A stretch of 64,000 nucleotides of DNA. Source: Nocardioides daedukensis. Its GTDB lineage: Bacteria > Actinomycetota > Actinomycetes > Propionibacteriales > Nocardioidaceae. The position numbers and the translations under genes are program-made. Position 1 is the stretch's first letter, and each line of letters opens with the position of its first letter. This document shows positions 49,570-59,961 of this stretch, piece by piece. Below the pieces are notes generated by a model that did no database searches, was not told the origin of the DNA, and saw only the letters and a program-made list of their open reading frames with translations. The stretch covers positions 3,100,001 to 3,164,000 of the forward strand of contig NZ_JACCAA010000001.1 of NCBI RefSeq assembly GCF_013408415.1. The letters run 5' to 3'.

Positions 49570-50576
49570 GCACCACTTCCACACGCTGGATCCACAGGGG
49601 GGTTTCAGCACTGCTCGGACTGGTGCTCGTCGCTGCCCCGGTGATGTCACCCGCCCAGGCGGAACCGACCAACGACGGCTCGGATCGAGCCGCCACCGAG
49701 CAGGCCGCCACGGATCAGGCCGACCTGCCGGTGGTCTGGAACACCGGCACCCTGCTGTTCGGGGGACTGGCCCGCACCTTGGTCCCCGGATGGGTGCCCG
49801 CCGGCGCAAACGACCCCGACTGCAAGCTGACCGAGGAGCGCCCGCGTCCGGTCATCCTGGTCAACTTCACCACCGGCTCCGGCTGGGAGTGGGTCGCCGG
49901 CTCGCCCTACCTGACCAACCAAGGCTTCTGCGTGCGCAGCTTCAACTACGGCAACATCACCGGGGTGGACCAGTTCCCGATCCAGGCGATCGGTGACATC
50001 GAGAAGTCCGCCGAGGAACTCGCGGCGTACGTCGACGAGGTCCGCGCCGAGTACGGCGTGGACAAGGTCGACCTGATCGGCTGGTCCCAGGGCGGCGGGA
50101 TGACCCCGCACTACTACCTCAACTTCCTCGGTGGCGCCGAGAAGGTTGACCGCTTCGTCGCGATCGCGCCCGGCAACCACGGCACCGACGGCAGCGGCCT
50201 GCTCCGCGCGGACACCCTCGGGCCGCTCGCCCAGCCGATCCTGCGCGCGCTCCTGCCCGCCTTCGGGCAGCAGGTTGCCGGATCCGAGCTCGCCGAGCGG
50301 GTCTATGCAGACGGTGACACCCGACCCGGTCCGCACTACACGACCATCGTGTCGAAGCACGACGAGATCGCCACTCCCTATGCGAACCAGTTCCTCGAGG
50401 GCGACAACGTCACCAACATCCTGCTCCAGGACGGATGCGCCCAGGACCAGTCCGAGCACATCTCGATCGGGTTCAGCTCGCGGACCTGGCACTTCGTGTC
50501 CAACGCGCTGGCGCCAGCCGAGTCCACGCCGGTCCCGTGCATCCGGGTCTACCCCTTCATCGGCTCGCTGCGCTGA
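49566..50576 (+). CDS. Secreted lipase/esterase (alpha/beta-hydrolase)
   Basis: A 336-residue exported hydrolase. The signal peptide covers ~34 residues (Arg near the start, core ALLGLVLVAAPVM, then AQAEP). The mature part has the nucleophile elbow GWSQGG with Ser174; a candidate acid is in KHDEIATP and a His in QDQSEHISI. This layout resembles actinobacterial secreted lipases. Four-bp overlap with the mpaB-like gene and shared promoter suggest both act on an external hydrophobic substrate under control of the TetR-type regulator. Confidence 0.83.
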   Translation: MSTTSTRWIHRGVSALLGLVLVAAPVMSPAQAEPTNDGSDRAATEQAATDQADLPVVWNTGTLLFGGLARTLVPGWVPAGANDPDCKLTEERPRPVILVNFTTGSGWEWVAGSPYLTNQGFCVRSFNYGNITGVDQFPIQAIGDIEKSAEELAAYVDEVRAEYGVDKVDLIGWSQGGGMTPHYYLNFLGGAEKVDRFVAIAPGNHGTDGSGLLRADTLGPLAQPILRALLPAFGQQVAGSELAERVYADGDTRPGPHYTTIVSKHDEIATPYANQFLEGDNVTNILLQDGCAQDQSEHISIGFSSRTWHFVSNALAPAESTPVPCIRVYPFIGSLR

Positions 50577-50592
50577 TCCGCGGCGCGGCCGA

Positions 50593-50598
50593 TAGGCT
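50593..50598 (+). promoter_or_regulatory. -10 element of guaB3
   Basis: TAGGCT ends 6 nt before GTG 50605; probable leaderless mRNA. Confidence 0.5.
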
Positions 50599-50604
50599 GT
50601 CGGG

Positions 50605-51711
50605 GTGACTGAGATCGAGATCGGCAAGGCCAAGCGCGCCAGGCGCGCATACTCCTTCGACGACATCGCCATCGTGCCCTCCCGGCGTACCCGCGACCCC
50701 GAAGAGGTGAGCGTGGCCTGGCAGATCGATGCCTACCGCTTCGATCTCCCGGTGCTTGCCGCGCCGATGGACTCGGTGATGTCGCCGGAGACCGCCATCG
50801 CCCTGGGCAAGTTCGGTGGACTCGGGGTGATCGATCTCGAAGGCCTCTGGACCCGGTACGACGACCCCTCGCCGCTGCTGGACGAGGTCGCCGCCCTGCG
50901 CGGCATCGAGGCGACCCGTCGGATGCAGGAGATCTATGCGGAGCCGGTCAAGGCCGAGCTGATCACCGAGCGGCTCAAGCAGATGCGTGAGGCCGGGGTG
51001 ACCGTTGCCGGTTCGCTCTCGCCCCAGCGCACCAAGGAGTTCGCCAAGACGGTGGTCGACGCCGGTGTCGACATGTTCGTGATCCGCGGGACCACGGTCT
51101 CGGCCGAGCACGTCTCCAGCCAGGCCGAGCCGCTGAACCTCAAGGAGTTCATCTACGAGCTCGACGTCCCGGTGATCGTCGGCGGTTGCGCGACCTACCA
51201 GGCGGCCCTGCACCTGATGCGCACCGGTGCTGCCGGCGTACTGGTCGGGTTCGGTGGGGGAGCCGCACACACCACCCGCACCGTGCTCGGAGTTGCGGTG
51301 CCGATGGCCTCCGCTGTCGCCGACGTCGCCGCCGCCCGCCGCGACTACCTCGACGAGTCGGGTGGTCGCTACGTCCACGTGATCGCCGACGGTTCGATCG
51401 GTCGCTCCGGAGACGTCTCGAAGGCGATCGCCTGCGGCGCCGACGCAGTGATGGTCGGCTCGCCGTTCGCCCGTGCCGACGAGGCGCCGGGCCGTGGCTT
51501 CCACTGGGGCGCCGAGGCCTGGCACCCCCTGCTGCCGCGCGGTGAACGCGTCGAGTTCGGCAAGATCGGTTCGCTCGAGGAGATCCTCTTCGGCCCGTCC
51601 CGAGTCGCCGACGGCACGATGAACCTGATCGGCGCGCTCAAGCGCTCGATGGCCACCACCGGCTACACCGAGCTCAAGGAGTTCCAGCGAGTCGAGATCG
51701 TCGTCGGCTGA
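50605..51711 (+). CDS. guaB3: GuaB3-family IMP dehydrogenase-related protein
   Basis: A 368-residue IMPDH-like TIM barrel without the CBS pair. It has the phosphate loop ADGSIGRSGDVSKAIACGADAVMVGSPFA and FDDIAIVPSRRTRDPEEVS at the N-terminus. At the position of the catalytic Cys of GuaB (GSICTTR) this protein reads GAAHTTR, so the nucleophile is missing. The family is widespread in actinobacteria and cyanobacteria near guaB. The actual reaction here is uncertain. The nitrilase-type gene starts on the last base of its stop codon. Confidence 0.9.
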   Translation: MTEIEIGKAKRARRAYSFDDIAIVPSRRTRDPEEVSVAWQIDAYRFDLPVLAAPMDSVMSPETAIALGKFGGLGVIDLEGLWTRYDDPSPLLDEVAALRGIEATRRMQEIYAEPVKAELITERLKQMREAGVTVAGSLSPQRTKEFAKTVVDAGVDMFVIRGTTVSAEHVSSQAEPLNLKEFIYELDVPVIVGGCATYQAALHLMRTGAAGVLVGFGGGAAHTTRTVLGVAVPMASAVADVAAARRDYLDESGGRYVHVIADGSIGRSGDVSKAIACGADAVMVGSPFARADEAPGRGFHWGAEAWHPLLPRGERVEFGKIGSLEEILFGPSRVADGTMNLIGALKRSMATTGYTELKEFQRVEIVVG

Positions 51712-52511
51712 TGACGGCGGTCCGCGTGGCGGCTGCGCAGGCAGCCTCGGTCGAGGGTGACCTGGCCGCCAACGTGGCCCGGGCCGCCGAGCTGGTCGCT
51801 GAGGCGGCACGCTCCGGAGCGCGCGTGGTCGTGCTGCCGGAGGCCTTCCTCACCGGCTACTCGGAGGCCGCCTTCGCGGGACCCGTCCCGCACGAGGACG
51901 ACCTGGACGGAGCATGGCTGGAGTCGCTGCGCACGGCGTCGAGCAGCGGCGACATCGTCGTGGTGGTCTGCACCCCGCTGCAGCGCCGGTCCGCCAGGAC
52001 CCTGTCCTCGTTGGTGATCCGACCCGGGGGTGAGGTAGGCGCGCCCTACGACAAGCAGCACCTCTCCGGCTACGAGAACGACCACTTCACTGCCGGCGAC
52101 CACGGCGCCTCGATCGTCGTCGACGGCCTCGAGCTCGGGTTGAGCATCTGCTATGACGGGTGCTTCCCCGAGCACGCCAGGGCTGCCGCGCTCGACGGCG
52201 CGGTCGGCTATCTCAACAGCGCCGCCTACTTCCCCGGCGGGGAGCACCGGCGCGACCTCTACTACCCGGCGCGTGCCCTCGACAACGGGATGTATGTCGT
52301 CCTGTCCGCGCTGACCGGGACGTGCGGGCCGGTCGACTTCATCGGTGGGTCGGCGATCCATGATCCCGAGGGCCACACCCTGACCAGCCTGGGCACCGAG
52401 GAAGGCGTGGTCGTGGCCGATCTCGATCCCGACCTGGTCGCCGCGACGCGCGAGGCCCACCCGATGCTGGCGGATCGGCGTACCTCGCTGGGCCAGCGCG
52501 TCCGCGCCTGA
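51711..52511 (+). CDS. Carbon-nitrogen hydrolase (nitrilase superfamily)
   Basis: A 266-residue amidase-type enzyme. The Glu-Lys-Cys triad is visible: Glu44 in VVLPEAFLTGYS, Lys115 in APYDKQHLSG, and Cys147 in LSICYDGCFPE. It would hydrolyse an amide or carbamoyl bond in a small molecule. Coupling to guaB3 by a 1-bp overlap hints at a nitrogen-compound or purine-salvage context, but the substrate is not predictable. Confidence 0.87.
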   Translation: MTAVRVAAAQAASVEGDLAANVARAAELVAEAARSGARVVVLPEAFLTGYSEAAFAGPVPHEDDLDGAWLESLRTASSSGDIVVVVCTPLQRRSARTLSSLVIRPGGEVGAPYDKQHLSGYENDHFTAGDHGASIVVDGLELGLSICYDGCFPEHARAAALDGAVGYLNSAAYFPGGEHRRDLYYPARALDNGMYVVLSALTGTCGPVDFIGGSAIHDPEGHTLTSLGTEEGVVVADLDPDLVAATREAHPMLADRRTSLGQRVRA

Positions 52512-52549
52512 ACCAGCCGCCGCTCAGGCGGGCCTGACACACTGGCCGC

Positions 52550-54277
52550 ATGAGCCAGCCGAGCGCCCTCAGCCCACAGTTCCGCGCCGATTCCCTGCGC
52601 GCCCTGGTCGCCACCACGGATCACGGCGGTGAGCTCGATGTCCTGGTCGTCGGCGGTGGCGTGGTAGGTGCCGGAACCGCGCTGGACTCGGTGACCCGCG
52701 GACTCTCCACCGGGCTGATCGAGCAACGTGACTTCGCCTCGGGGACCTCGAGCCGCAGCAGCAAGCTGATCCACGGTGGGCTGCGCTACCTGGAGATGTT
52801 CGACTTCGGGCTGGTCAAGGAGGCCCTCGAGGAGCGTGGCCTGCTGCTCACCCGGCTGGCGCCGCACCTGGTCCGACCGGTGCCCTTCCTCTATCCGCTG
52901 ACCCGGACGATCGACCGCCCCTATGTCGGAGCCGGCCTGGTCCTCTATGACGCGATGGCGATGGCTGGGAAATATGAGATGGGCGTGCCCAAGCACAAGC
53001 ACCTCTTCCGTCGTCAGGTCGCCCGGATCGCCCCGGACCTGAAGACCGAGGCGCTGACCGGCGCGATCCGCTACTACGACTGCCAGGTCGACGATGCCCG
53101 GCTGGTGATGAACATTGCCCGCACGGCGGCCACGCACGGCGCCCACGTCGCGACCCGGACCAAGGTGATCGGCTTCCTCCGCGAGGGCGAGCGGGTCGTC
53201 GGCGTGCGGGCGCGCGACCTGGAGACCGAGCGTGAGTTCGAGGTCCGCGCCCGGGTGGTGGTGAACGCGGCGGGTGTCTGGACCGACGAGATCCAGGAGA
53301 TGGTCGGCGGTCGCGGGTCGCTGCATGTCCAGGCCAGCAAGGGGATCCACCTCGTCGTGCCTCGCGACCGGATCCGCTCCGAAGCGGGGTTCATCACCAA
53401 GACCGAGAAGTCCGTGCTGTTCGTGATCCCGTGGGGGCGGCACTGGGTCATCGGCACCACCGACACGGCTTGGGACCTGGACAAGGCGCACCCGGCCGCG
53501 AGCCGGGCCGACATCGACTACCTGCTCGGCCAGGTGAACACGATCCTGCGCGAGCCGCTCGACCACGAGGACGTCGAGGGCGTGTACGCCGGACTGCGCC
53601 CGCTGCTCAAGGGGGAGTCGGAGCCGACCTCGCGGATCTCCCGCGAGCACACCGTCGTCACACCGGTGCCGGGCCTGGTGATGATCGCCGGCGGCAAGCT
53701 CACGACGTACAGAGTGATGGCGCGCGACGCGATCGAGGCGGCGGCGCACTCGCTGAGGACCACCGCCAACCAGACCGTGCGCGAGTCGATCACCGACCGG
53801 GTGCCGCTGGTCGGCGCCGACGGGTTCGAGACCCGCTCCAACCAACGCGTGCTGCTCGCTCGGCGCTCGGGCCTGCACGTGGCGCGCATCGATCATCTGC
53901 TCGGTCGCTACGGCGGTCTCGTCGACGACCTGCTGGGCCTGGTCGAGCAGCGCCCGGAGCTGGGTGAGCCTCTGGCCGGCGCCGAGGACTACCTGGCGGC
54001 CGAGGTCGTCTATGCGGTGAGCCACGAGGGCGCCCAGCACCTCGACGACGTGCTCACCCGGCGTACCCGGATCTCCATCGAGTTCTTCGACCGGGGTGCG
54101 GAGGCTGCGGGCGCCACCGCGGACCTGATGGCAGCGGAGCTGGGCTGGGACGCTGCGCGGCGTGACGAGGAGGTCGATCACTACCTGCGCAGGGTGGAGG
54201 CCGAACGGCAGAGCCAGCTCAAGCTCACCGACCAGGAGGCGGACGAGGCGAGGGTGCAGGTCAAGGACATCGTTTGA
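52550..54277 (+). CDS. glpD: Glycerol-3-phosphate dehydrogenase (FAD, aerobic type)
   Basis: Membrane-associated flavoenzyme oxidising glycerol-3-phosphate to dihydroxyacetone phosphate and passing electrons to quinones. The 575-residue product has the FAD dinucleotide fold LVVGGGVVGAGTALDSVTRG near residue 30, the GlpD signature SSRSSKLIHGGLRYLE near 67-82, IGTTDTAWD, and a C-terminal helical domain. A weak -10 (CACACT) lies 6 nt before the ATG. glpK and glpF are not nearby. Confidence 0.94.
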   Translation: MSQPSALSPQFRADSLRALVATTDHGGELDVLVVGGGVVGAGTALDSVTRGLSTGLIEQRDFASGTSSRSSKLIHGGLRYLEMFDFGLVKEALEERGLLLTRLAPHLVRPVPFLYPLTRTIDRPYVGAGLVLYDAMAMAGKYEMGVPKHKHLFRRQVARIAPDLKTEALTGAIRYYDCQVDDARLVMNIARTAATHGAHVATRTKVIGFLREGERVVGVRARDLETEREFEVRARVVVNAAGVWTDEIQEMVGGRGSLHVQASKGIHLVVPRDRIRSEAGFITKTEKSVLFVIPWGRHWVIGTTDTAWDLDKAHPAASRADIDYLLGQVNTILREPLDHEDVEGVYAGLRPLLKGESEPTSRISREHTVVTPVPGLVMIAGGKLTTYRVMARDAIEAAAHSLRTTANQTVRESITDRVPLVGADGFETRSNQRVLLARRSGLHVARIDHLLGRYGGLVDDLLGLVEQRPELGEPLAGAEDYLAAEVVYAVSHEGAQHLDDVLTRRTRISIEFFDRGAEAAGATADLMAAELGWDAARRDEEVDHYLRRVEAERQSQLKLTDQEADEARVQVKDIV

Positions 54278-54338
54278 TCGGCCCGTTTGATCGACATTGT
54301 GTGACTGGCCCGTCTGATTGGCACCTTCGGATCGGGCG

Positions 54339-54363
54339 TTTACAACACAAGACTGTGTGTAAA
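54339..54363. promoter_or_regulatory. Inverted repeat upstream of the aldehyde dehydrogenase gene
   Basis: tttaca ... tgtaaa with further caca/tgtg complementarity inside, 25 bp in all and AT-rich against the GC-rich surroundings. It is centred about 60 bp upstream of the -10 at 54411, a position suiting an activator or a repressor of an upstream promoter. Confidence 0.55.
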
Positions 54364-54410
54364 GCGTCTCAATCGTTACTGAGGGGTAGGAAAAGGAGAC
54401 GGGGGTCACC

Positions 54411-54416
54411 TAGGCT
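54411..54416 (+). promoter_or_regulatory. -10 element of the aldehyde dehydrogenase gene
   Basis: TAGGCT ends 6 nt before ATG 54423; an AGGAGA further upstream is too far away to be the SD. Confidence 0.5.
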
Positions 54417-54422
54417 CGCCAC

Positions 54423-56039
54423 ATGAGCCACCAGACGCCGCAGCCGGACCCCCTCACCAGCGGACCGCACGACCCCGAGCACGACCCGAGCGCCTCCTAT
54501 GCGCTCGAGCCTGACTACGTCGCGGCGCTGACCGACCGGATCGTCTCCACCTCGGGCGAGACGAAGCTCTCGGTGTCGCCGATCAACAACCAGCCGCTCG
54601 CCCACATCCCGCAGTCCAGCGAGGCCGACGTGGTCGAGGCGTTCGCCCGGGCACGCCGGGCCCAGCAGGCATGGGCACGTACGTCGCTCGACCACCGCGC
54701 GGAGGTCATGCTGCGCCTGCACGACCTGGTCCTCGACCGCGAGCAGGAGATCGTCGACCTGGCCGTCTGGGAGTCGGGCAAGGCCCGCAAGGACGCCTAC
54801 CTCGAGGTCTACCACGTGGCGCTGACCGCTCGTTACTACGCGCGCACCGCCCACAAGCACCTCGACCCCAAGCGCCTCGCCGGGATCATCCCGGGCGCCA
54901 CGCGGGTCGACCTGAACCGGGTGCCGAAGGGTGTCGTCGGCATCATCGCGCCGTGGAACTACCCCTTCACGATGGCCCTGTGCGACGGCCTGCCGGCCCT
55001 GGCCGCCGGCAACGCGGTCGTCATCAAGCCCGACAGTCAGACCGTGCTCACCGCCCTGATCGGCGCCCAGATCCTGGAGGAGGCCGGCTTCCCGAAGGAC
55101 CTGTGGGGCGTCGTGTCCGGCCCCGGGTCCCGGGTCGGCACCAGCGTGATCAACAAGGCCGACTACATCTGCTTCACCGGCTCCACCGCAACCGGCAAGA
55201 AGGTCGCTGCCGGCTGCGCCGAGCGGCTGATCGGTTGCTCGCTCGAGCTCGGCGGCAAGAACCCGATCCTGATCCTCCGCGACGCCGCCATCGAGAAGGC
55301 CGCCGAGGGGGCCACCAGGGCTGCGTTCTCCAACGCCGGCCAGCTCTGCGTCTCCACCGAGCGGATGCTGGTCGCCGACCAGATCTATGACCGGTTCGTC
55401 GAGCGGTTCGTGGCCCGCACCGAGGCGCTCGTCCTCGGGCCCGGCCACGAGTGGACCACCGACGTCGGCTCGCTGATCTCCCAGGACCAGCTCGACACCG
55501 TCACCGCCCACGTCGAGGACGCCGTGGCCAAGGGCGCGAAGGTCCTCGCCGGCGGCAAGGCGCGCCCCGACCTCGGTCCCTACTTCTACGAGCCGACCAT
55601 CCTCGAGGGCGTCACCGAGGAGATGACCTGCTTCGGGAACGAGACCTTCGGTCCGGTGATCTCGGTCTACCGCTTCCACGACGAGACCCAGGCCATCGCC
55701 AAGGCGAACGAGGGCCCCTACGGCCTGAACGCCTCGATCTATAGCCAGGACGGCACCCGGGCACGTGCGATCGCCCGTGAGATCAAGTGCGGCACGGTCA
55801 ACATCAACGAGGGCTTCGGCGCGACGTTCGCCAGCGTGGACGCACCGATGGGCGGCATGCTCGAGTCCGGCATGGGCCGGCGCCAGGGGGCCGAGGGCAT
55901 CCACCGCTACACCGAAGCGCAGGCCGTCGGCACCCAGCGGGTCTGGGGCTTCCGACCGCCGGTGGGCGTGTCGAACGAGCGGTTCGCGAACGTGCTCACG
56001 CTCAGCGCGCGGGTGATGAAGAAGCTGGGACGGGCATGA
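54423..56039 (+). CDS. Aldehyde dehydrogenase, succinate-semialdehyde type
   Basis: A 538-residue NAD(P)-dependent aldehyde dehydrogenase. It has the cofactor-binding APWNYPFTMALCDGLPALAAGNAVVIKP, FTGSTATGKKVAA, the general base Glu275 in LELGGKNP, and the catalytic Cys309 in NAGQLC. It is most like actinobacterial succinic semialdehyde dehydrogenases (GabD2 type). The following GMC oxidoreductase overlaps it by 4 bp, so an alcohol-to-aldehyde-to-acid sequence is possible. Substrate uncertain. Confidence 0.88.
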   Translation: MSHQTPQPDPLTSGPHDPEHDPSASYALEPDYVAALTDRIVSTSGETKLSVSPINNQPLAHIPQSSEADVVEAFARARRAQQAWARTSLDHRAEVMLRLHDLVLDREQEIVDLAVWESGKARKDAYLEVYHVALTARYYARTAHKHLDPKRLAGIIPGATRVDLNRVPKGVVGIIAPWNYPFTMALCDGLPALAAGNAVVIKPDSQTVLTALIGAQILEEAGFPKDLWGVVSGPGSRVGTSVINKADYICFTGSTATGKKVAAGCAERLIGCSLELGGKNPILILRDAAIEKAAEGATRAAFSNAGQLCVSTERMLVADQIYDRFVERFVARTEALVLGPGHEWTTDVGSLISQDQLDTVTAHVEDAVAKGAKVLAGGKARPDLGPYFYEPTILEGVTEEMTCFGNETFGPVISVYRFHDETQAIAKANEGPYGLNASIYSQDGTRARAIAREIKCGTVNINEGFGATFASVDAPMGGMLESGMGRRQGAEGIHRYTEAQAVGTQRVWGFRPPVGVSNERFANVLTLSARVMKKLGRA

Positions 56040-57778
56040 GCGCAGGCAAGCATGCTGGCAACCACGCCGGGCACTACGACGTACTCGTCATCGGCTCCGG
56101 CTTCGGAGGCTCGGTCTCCGCGCTGCGGCTGACCGAGAAGGGCTACAAGGTGGCCGTGCTGGAGGCCGGAGCCCGGTTCGAGGACAAGGACCTGCCCAAC
56201 ACGTCCTTCGACCTCAAGAAGTACATCTACGCGCCGGCTGCCGGGATGTACGGCATCCAGCGCATCGACATGGTCAAGGACTGCCTGATCCTGGCCGGTG
56301 CCGGGGTGGGTGGCGGCTCGCTGGTCTATGCGAACACGCTCTACGAGCCGCTGGACGCGTTCTACCGAGACAAGTCCTGGGCGCACATCACCGACTGGAA
56401 GGCCGAGCTGGCGCCCTACTACGACCAGGCCAAGCGGATGCTGGGCGTGGTCGAGAACCCGCTGCGTACGCCCTCGGACGAGGTCATGCAGAAGGTTGCC
56501 GAGCAGATGGGCCGGGGCGACACCTTCCACCCGACCCCGGTGGGCGTCTTCTTCGGTGGGCCCGGCCAGGACCCGTCGCAGAAGGTCGAGGACCCCTACT
56601 TCGGTGGGCAGGGCCCGGACCGGAACCCGTGCCGCAACTGTGGTGAGTGCATGACCGGGTGCCGGCACAACGCCAAGAACACCCTGGTCAAGAACTACCT
56701 CTACTTGGCCGAGGAGGCGGGCGCCGAGGTGCACCCGCTGACCACCGTCACCGACGTCCGTCCCCGCGTAGAGGGCGGCTATGAGATCACGGCCCGCTGG
56801 ACCAAGGCGAAGCTGTCGCGGCGTACGGCGGTCAAGACCTTCACCGCCGACCAGGTGATCTTCGCGGCCGCGGCGCTGGGCACCCAAAAGCTGCTGCACA
56901 AGCTCAAGGGCGAGGGCAGCCTGCCGAAGGTCTCCGACCGCCTCGGCGTGCTCACCCGGACCAATTCCGAGGCGATCCTGGGCGCGCTGGCCCCCGACAC
57001 CTCGACCGACTTCACCGAGGGCGTGGCGATCACCTCCTCGTGGCACCCCGACGAGCACACCCACATCGAGCCCGTGCGCTACGGCAAGGGCAGCAACGCG
57101 ATGGCGCTGATGCAGACGGTGCTGGCCGACGACACCGGCACCGAGCCGCGGTGGCGGACCTGGCTCAAGGAGCTGTGGACCCAGCGCAAGAACGCGCTGG
57201 ACCTCTACGACATGAAGCACTGGTCGGAGCGGACCGTGATCGCGCTGGTCATGCAGACCCTGGACAACTCGATCACGACCATCGGCAAGAAGACGCCCTT
57301 CGGGTGGGTGATGAGCTCGGAGCAGGGTCACGGTGAGCCCAACCCGACCTACATCCCGGTCGCCTACGACGCCGTACGCCGGATGGCCGAGGTCATGGGC
57401 GGCACTCCCGGTGGCAACGTGGGGGAGCCGTTCAACGCGCCGCTCACCGCGCACTTCATCGGTGGCTGCACGATCGGCGACTCGCCCGAGACCGGGGTGG
57501 TCGACGCCTACCAGCGGATCTACAACTATCCCGGCCTGCACATCGCCGACGGCTCGGCGATCTCGGCGAACCTGGGTGTGAACCCGTCGCTGACGATCAC
57601 CGCGCAGGCGGAGCGGGCGATGTCCTTCTGGCCGAACAAGGGCGAGGCCGACGCCCGCCCCGAGCTGGGCAGCGACTATGTCCGGATCGAGCCCGTTCAG
57701 CCGACCTCGCCGGTGGTCCCCGAATCGGCGCCGGGAGCGTTGCGGCTGCCGATCGTGGGCGTGACCCATGGCGCCTGA
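56036..57778 (+). CDS. GMC-family oxidoreductase (ChoD-like)
   Basis: A 580-residue flavoprotein. The FAD fold is VLVIGSGFGGSVSALRL near residue 16, AGAGVGGGSLVYAN near 87-100, and the C-terminal GMC elements are HFIGGCTIGDSPETGVVDAY and GLHIADGSAISANLGVNPSLTI. Four cysteines, C199, C202, C205 and C209 (CRNCGECMTGC), have ferredoxin-like spacing. It resembles the mycobacterial ChoD protein annotated as cholesterol oxidase, which also lies near guaB and guaA. The ATG overlaps the dehydrogenase stop by 4 bp; in-frame sequence upstream is not homologous. Confidence 0.87.
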   Translation: MSAGKHAGNHAGHYDVLVIGSGFGGSVSALRLTEKGYKVAVLEAGARFEDKDLPNTSFDLKKYIYAPAAGMYGIQRIDMVKDCLILAGAGVGGGSLVYANTLYEPLDAFYRDKSWAHITDWKAELAPYYDQAKRMLGVVENPLRTPSDEVMQKVAEQMGRGDTFHPTPVGVFFGGPGQDPSQKVEDPYFGGQGPDRNPCRNCGECMTGCRHNAKNTLVKNYLYLAEEAGAEVHPLTTVTDVRPRVEGGYEITARWTKAKLSRRTAVKTFTADQVIFAAAALGTQKLLHKLKGEGSLPKVSDRLGVLTRTNSEAILGALAPDTSTDFTEGVAITSSWHPDEHTHIEPVRYGKGSNAMALMQTVLADDTGTEPRWRTWLKELWTQRKNALDLYDMKHWSERTVIALVMQTLDNSITTIGKKTPFGWVMSSEQGHGEPNPTYIPVAYDAVRRMAEVMGGTPGGNVGEPFNAPLTAHFIGGCTIGDSPETGVVDAYQRIYNYPGLHIADGSAISANLGVNPSLTITAQAERAMSFWPNKGEADARPELGSDYVRIEPVQPTSPVVPESAPGALRLPIVGVTHGA

Positions 57779-57806
57779 GGGATCGGTCGAAAATTAAAGG
57801 GAAATA

Positions 57807-57819
57807 GGCCGTTTCGGCC
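57807..57819 (+). terminator. Small hairpin in an AT-rich patch after the GMC gene
   Basis: ggccg, ttt, cggcc, preceded by aaaattaaagggaaata. It is only 5 bp and has no U-tract; a weak terminator candidate 28 nt after the stop. Confidence 0.3.
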
Positions 57820-57854
57820 CATAACCCGCCTCTCGGGGACTCGTTGTGGTGAGT

Positions 57855-57965
57855 GGGCCCGACAGTCTTGCTCCCTCCCACGTCGGGCCCCATGTCCAAG
57901 CACTGTCCAGCAGTTGCATGGACGATCAGGGCCCGACCACCCTCCCTCCCCGGTCGGGCCCTGAT
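57855..57965. repeat. Two related tandem hairpins upstream of guaA
   Basis: Hairpin 1: 9-bp arms 57855-57863 and 57882-57890. Hairpin 2: 14-bp arms 57925-57938 and 57952-57965. Both contain gggcccgac/gtcgggccc arms and a ctccctccc loop, so one looks like a copy of the other. They could terminate the upstream operon or form a guaA leader structure. Confidence 0.75.
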
Positions 57966-58050
57966 GCGTTTCCAGACGCTGAACGCGGGAGGCGGCCGGC
58001 TCACGTCTAGACTTCTCACACGCCGTCGTACCCGCCCGAAAGGCTCTTTC

Positions 58051-59628
<1,578 letters not shown>

Positions 59629-59961
59629 CGCCTCGACGGGGCCGTTGAGTCCCGGTGAGCACCGTCGAGAGTCAGAGAGACGCTCGACGGTACCGTGGTC
59701 GGGCGTCTGGCTCAGGCGACCACGTGAGCGGCTGCGGACGCCAGGGGTGTGGTTCCTTGACCGGGCGCCACTCGCCATCGTTGACCGTTGAGTCTGAAGG
59801 TGCGATCCCGGCGTGTGTGGTTGCGGGGGAGCGTGCCGACCTGTTGCGCAGACTACGCTCCGAGCGATTGGTCTTTGCACCAATCGGCTGAATTTCCGCG
59901 TGCGATCAGGGACCCTGTAACTCTGTGGTCGACAAGTGGGAAGGCATGGGTAGCGGTAGTC
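59629..59961 (+). other. 333-nt region between guaA and the HTH/ECF-S-like gene
   Basis: No gene is supported, although the frame of the next gene is open from 59788. An inverted repeat accgtcgag/ctcgacggt (59661-59669, 59683-59691; 13-nt loop) lies 32 nt after guaA and may be its terminator. No good promoter for the next gene was found. Confidence 0.5.

Larger units (their letters stand above)
54278..54422 (+). other. glpD-aldehyde dehydrogenase spacer
   Basis: Starts with two imperfect copies of a ggcccgtttgatcg-like segment (about 54283-54320), then the inverted repeat at 54339-54363 and a -10 at 54411. No gene. Confidence 0.5.

Noticed and set aside
52262..54409. A 715-codon minus-strand open frame opposite glpD
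   Set aside because: Antisense to a full-length GlpD with all motifs; no start signal and no homology.
57779..58050. Purine riboswitch upstream of guaA
   Set aside because: The conserved purine-aptamer core and paired loops are not seen; only simple hairpins are present.
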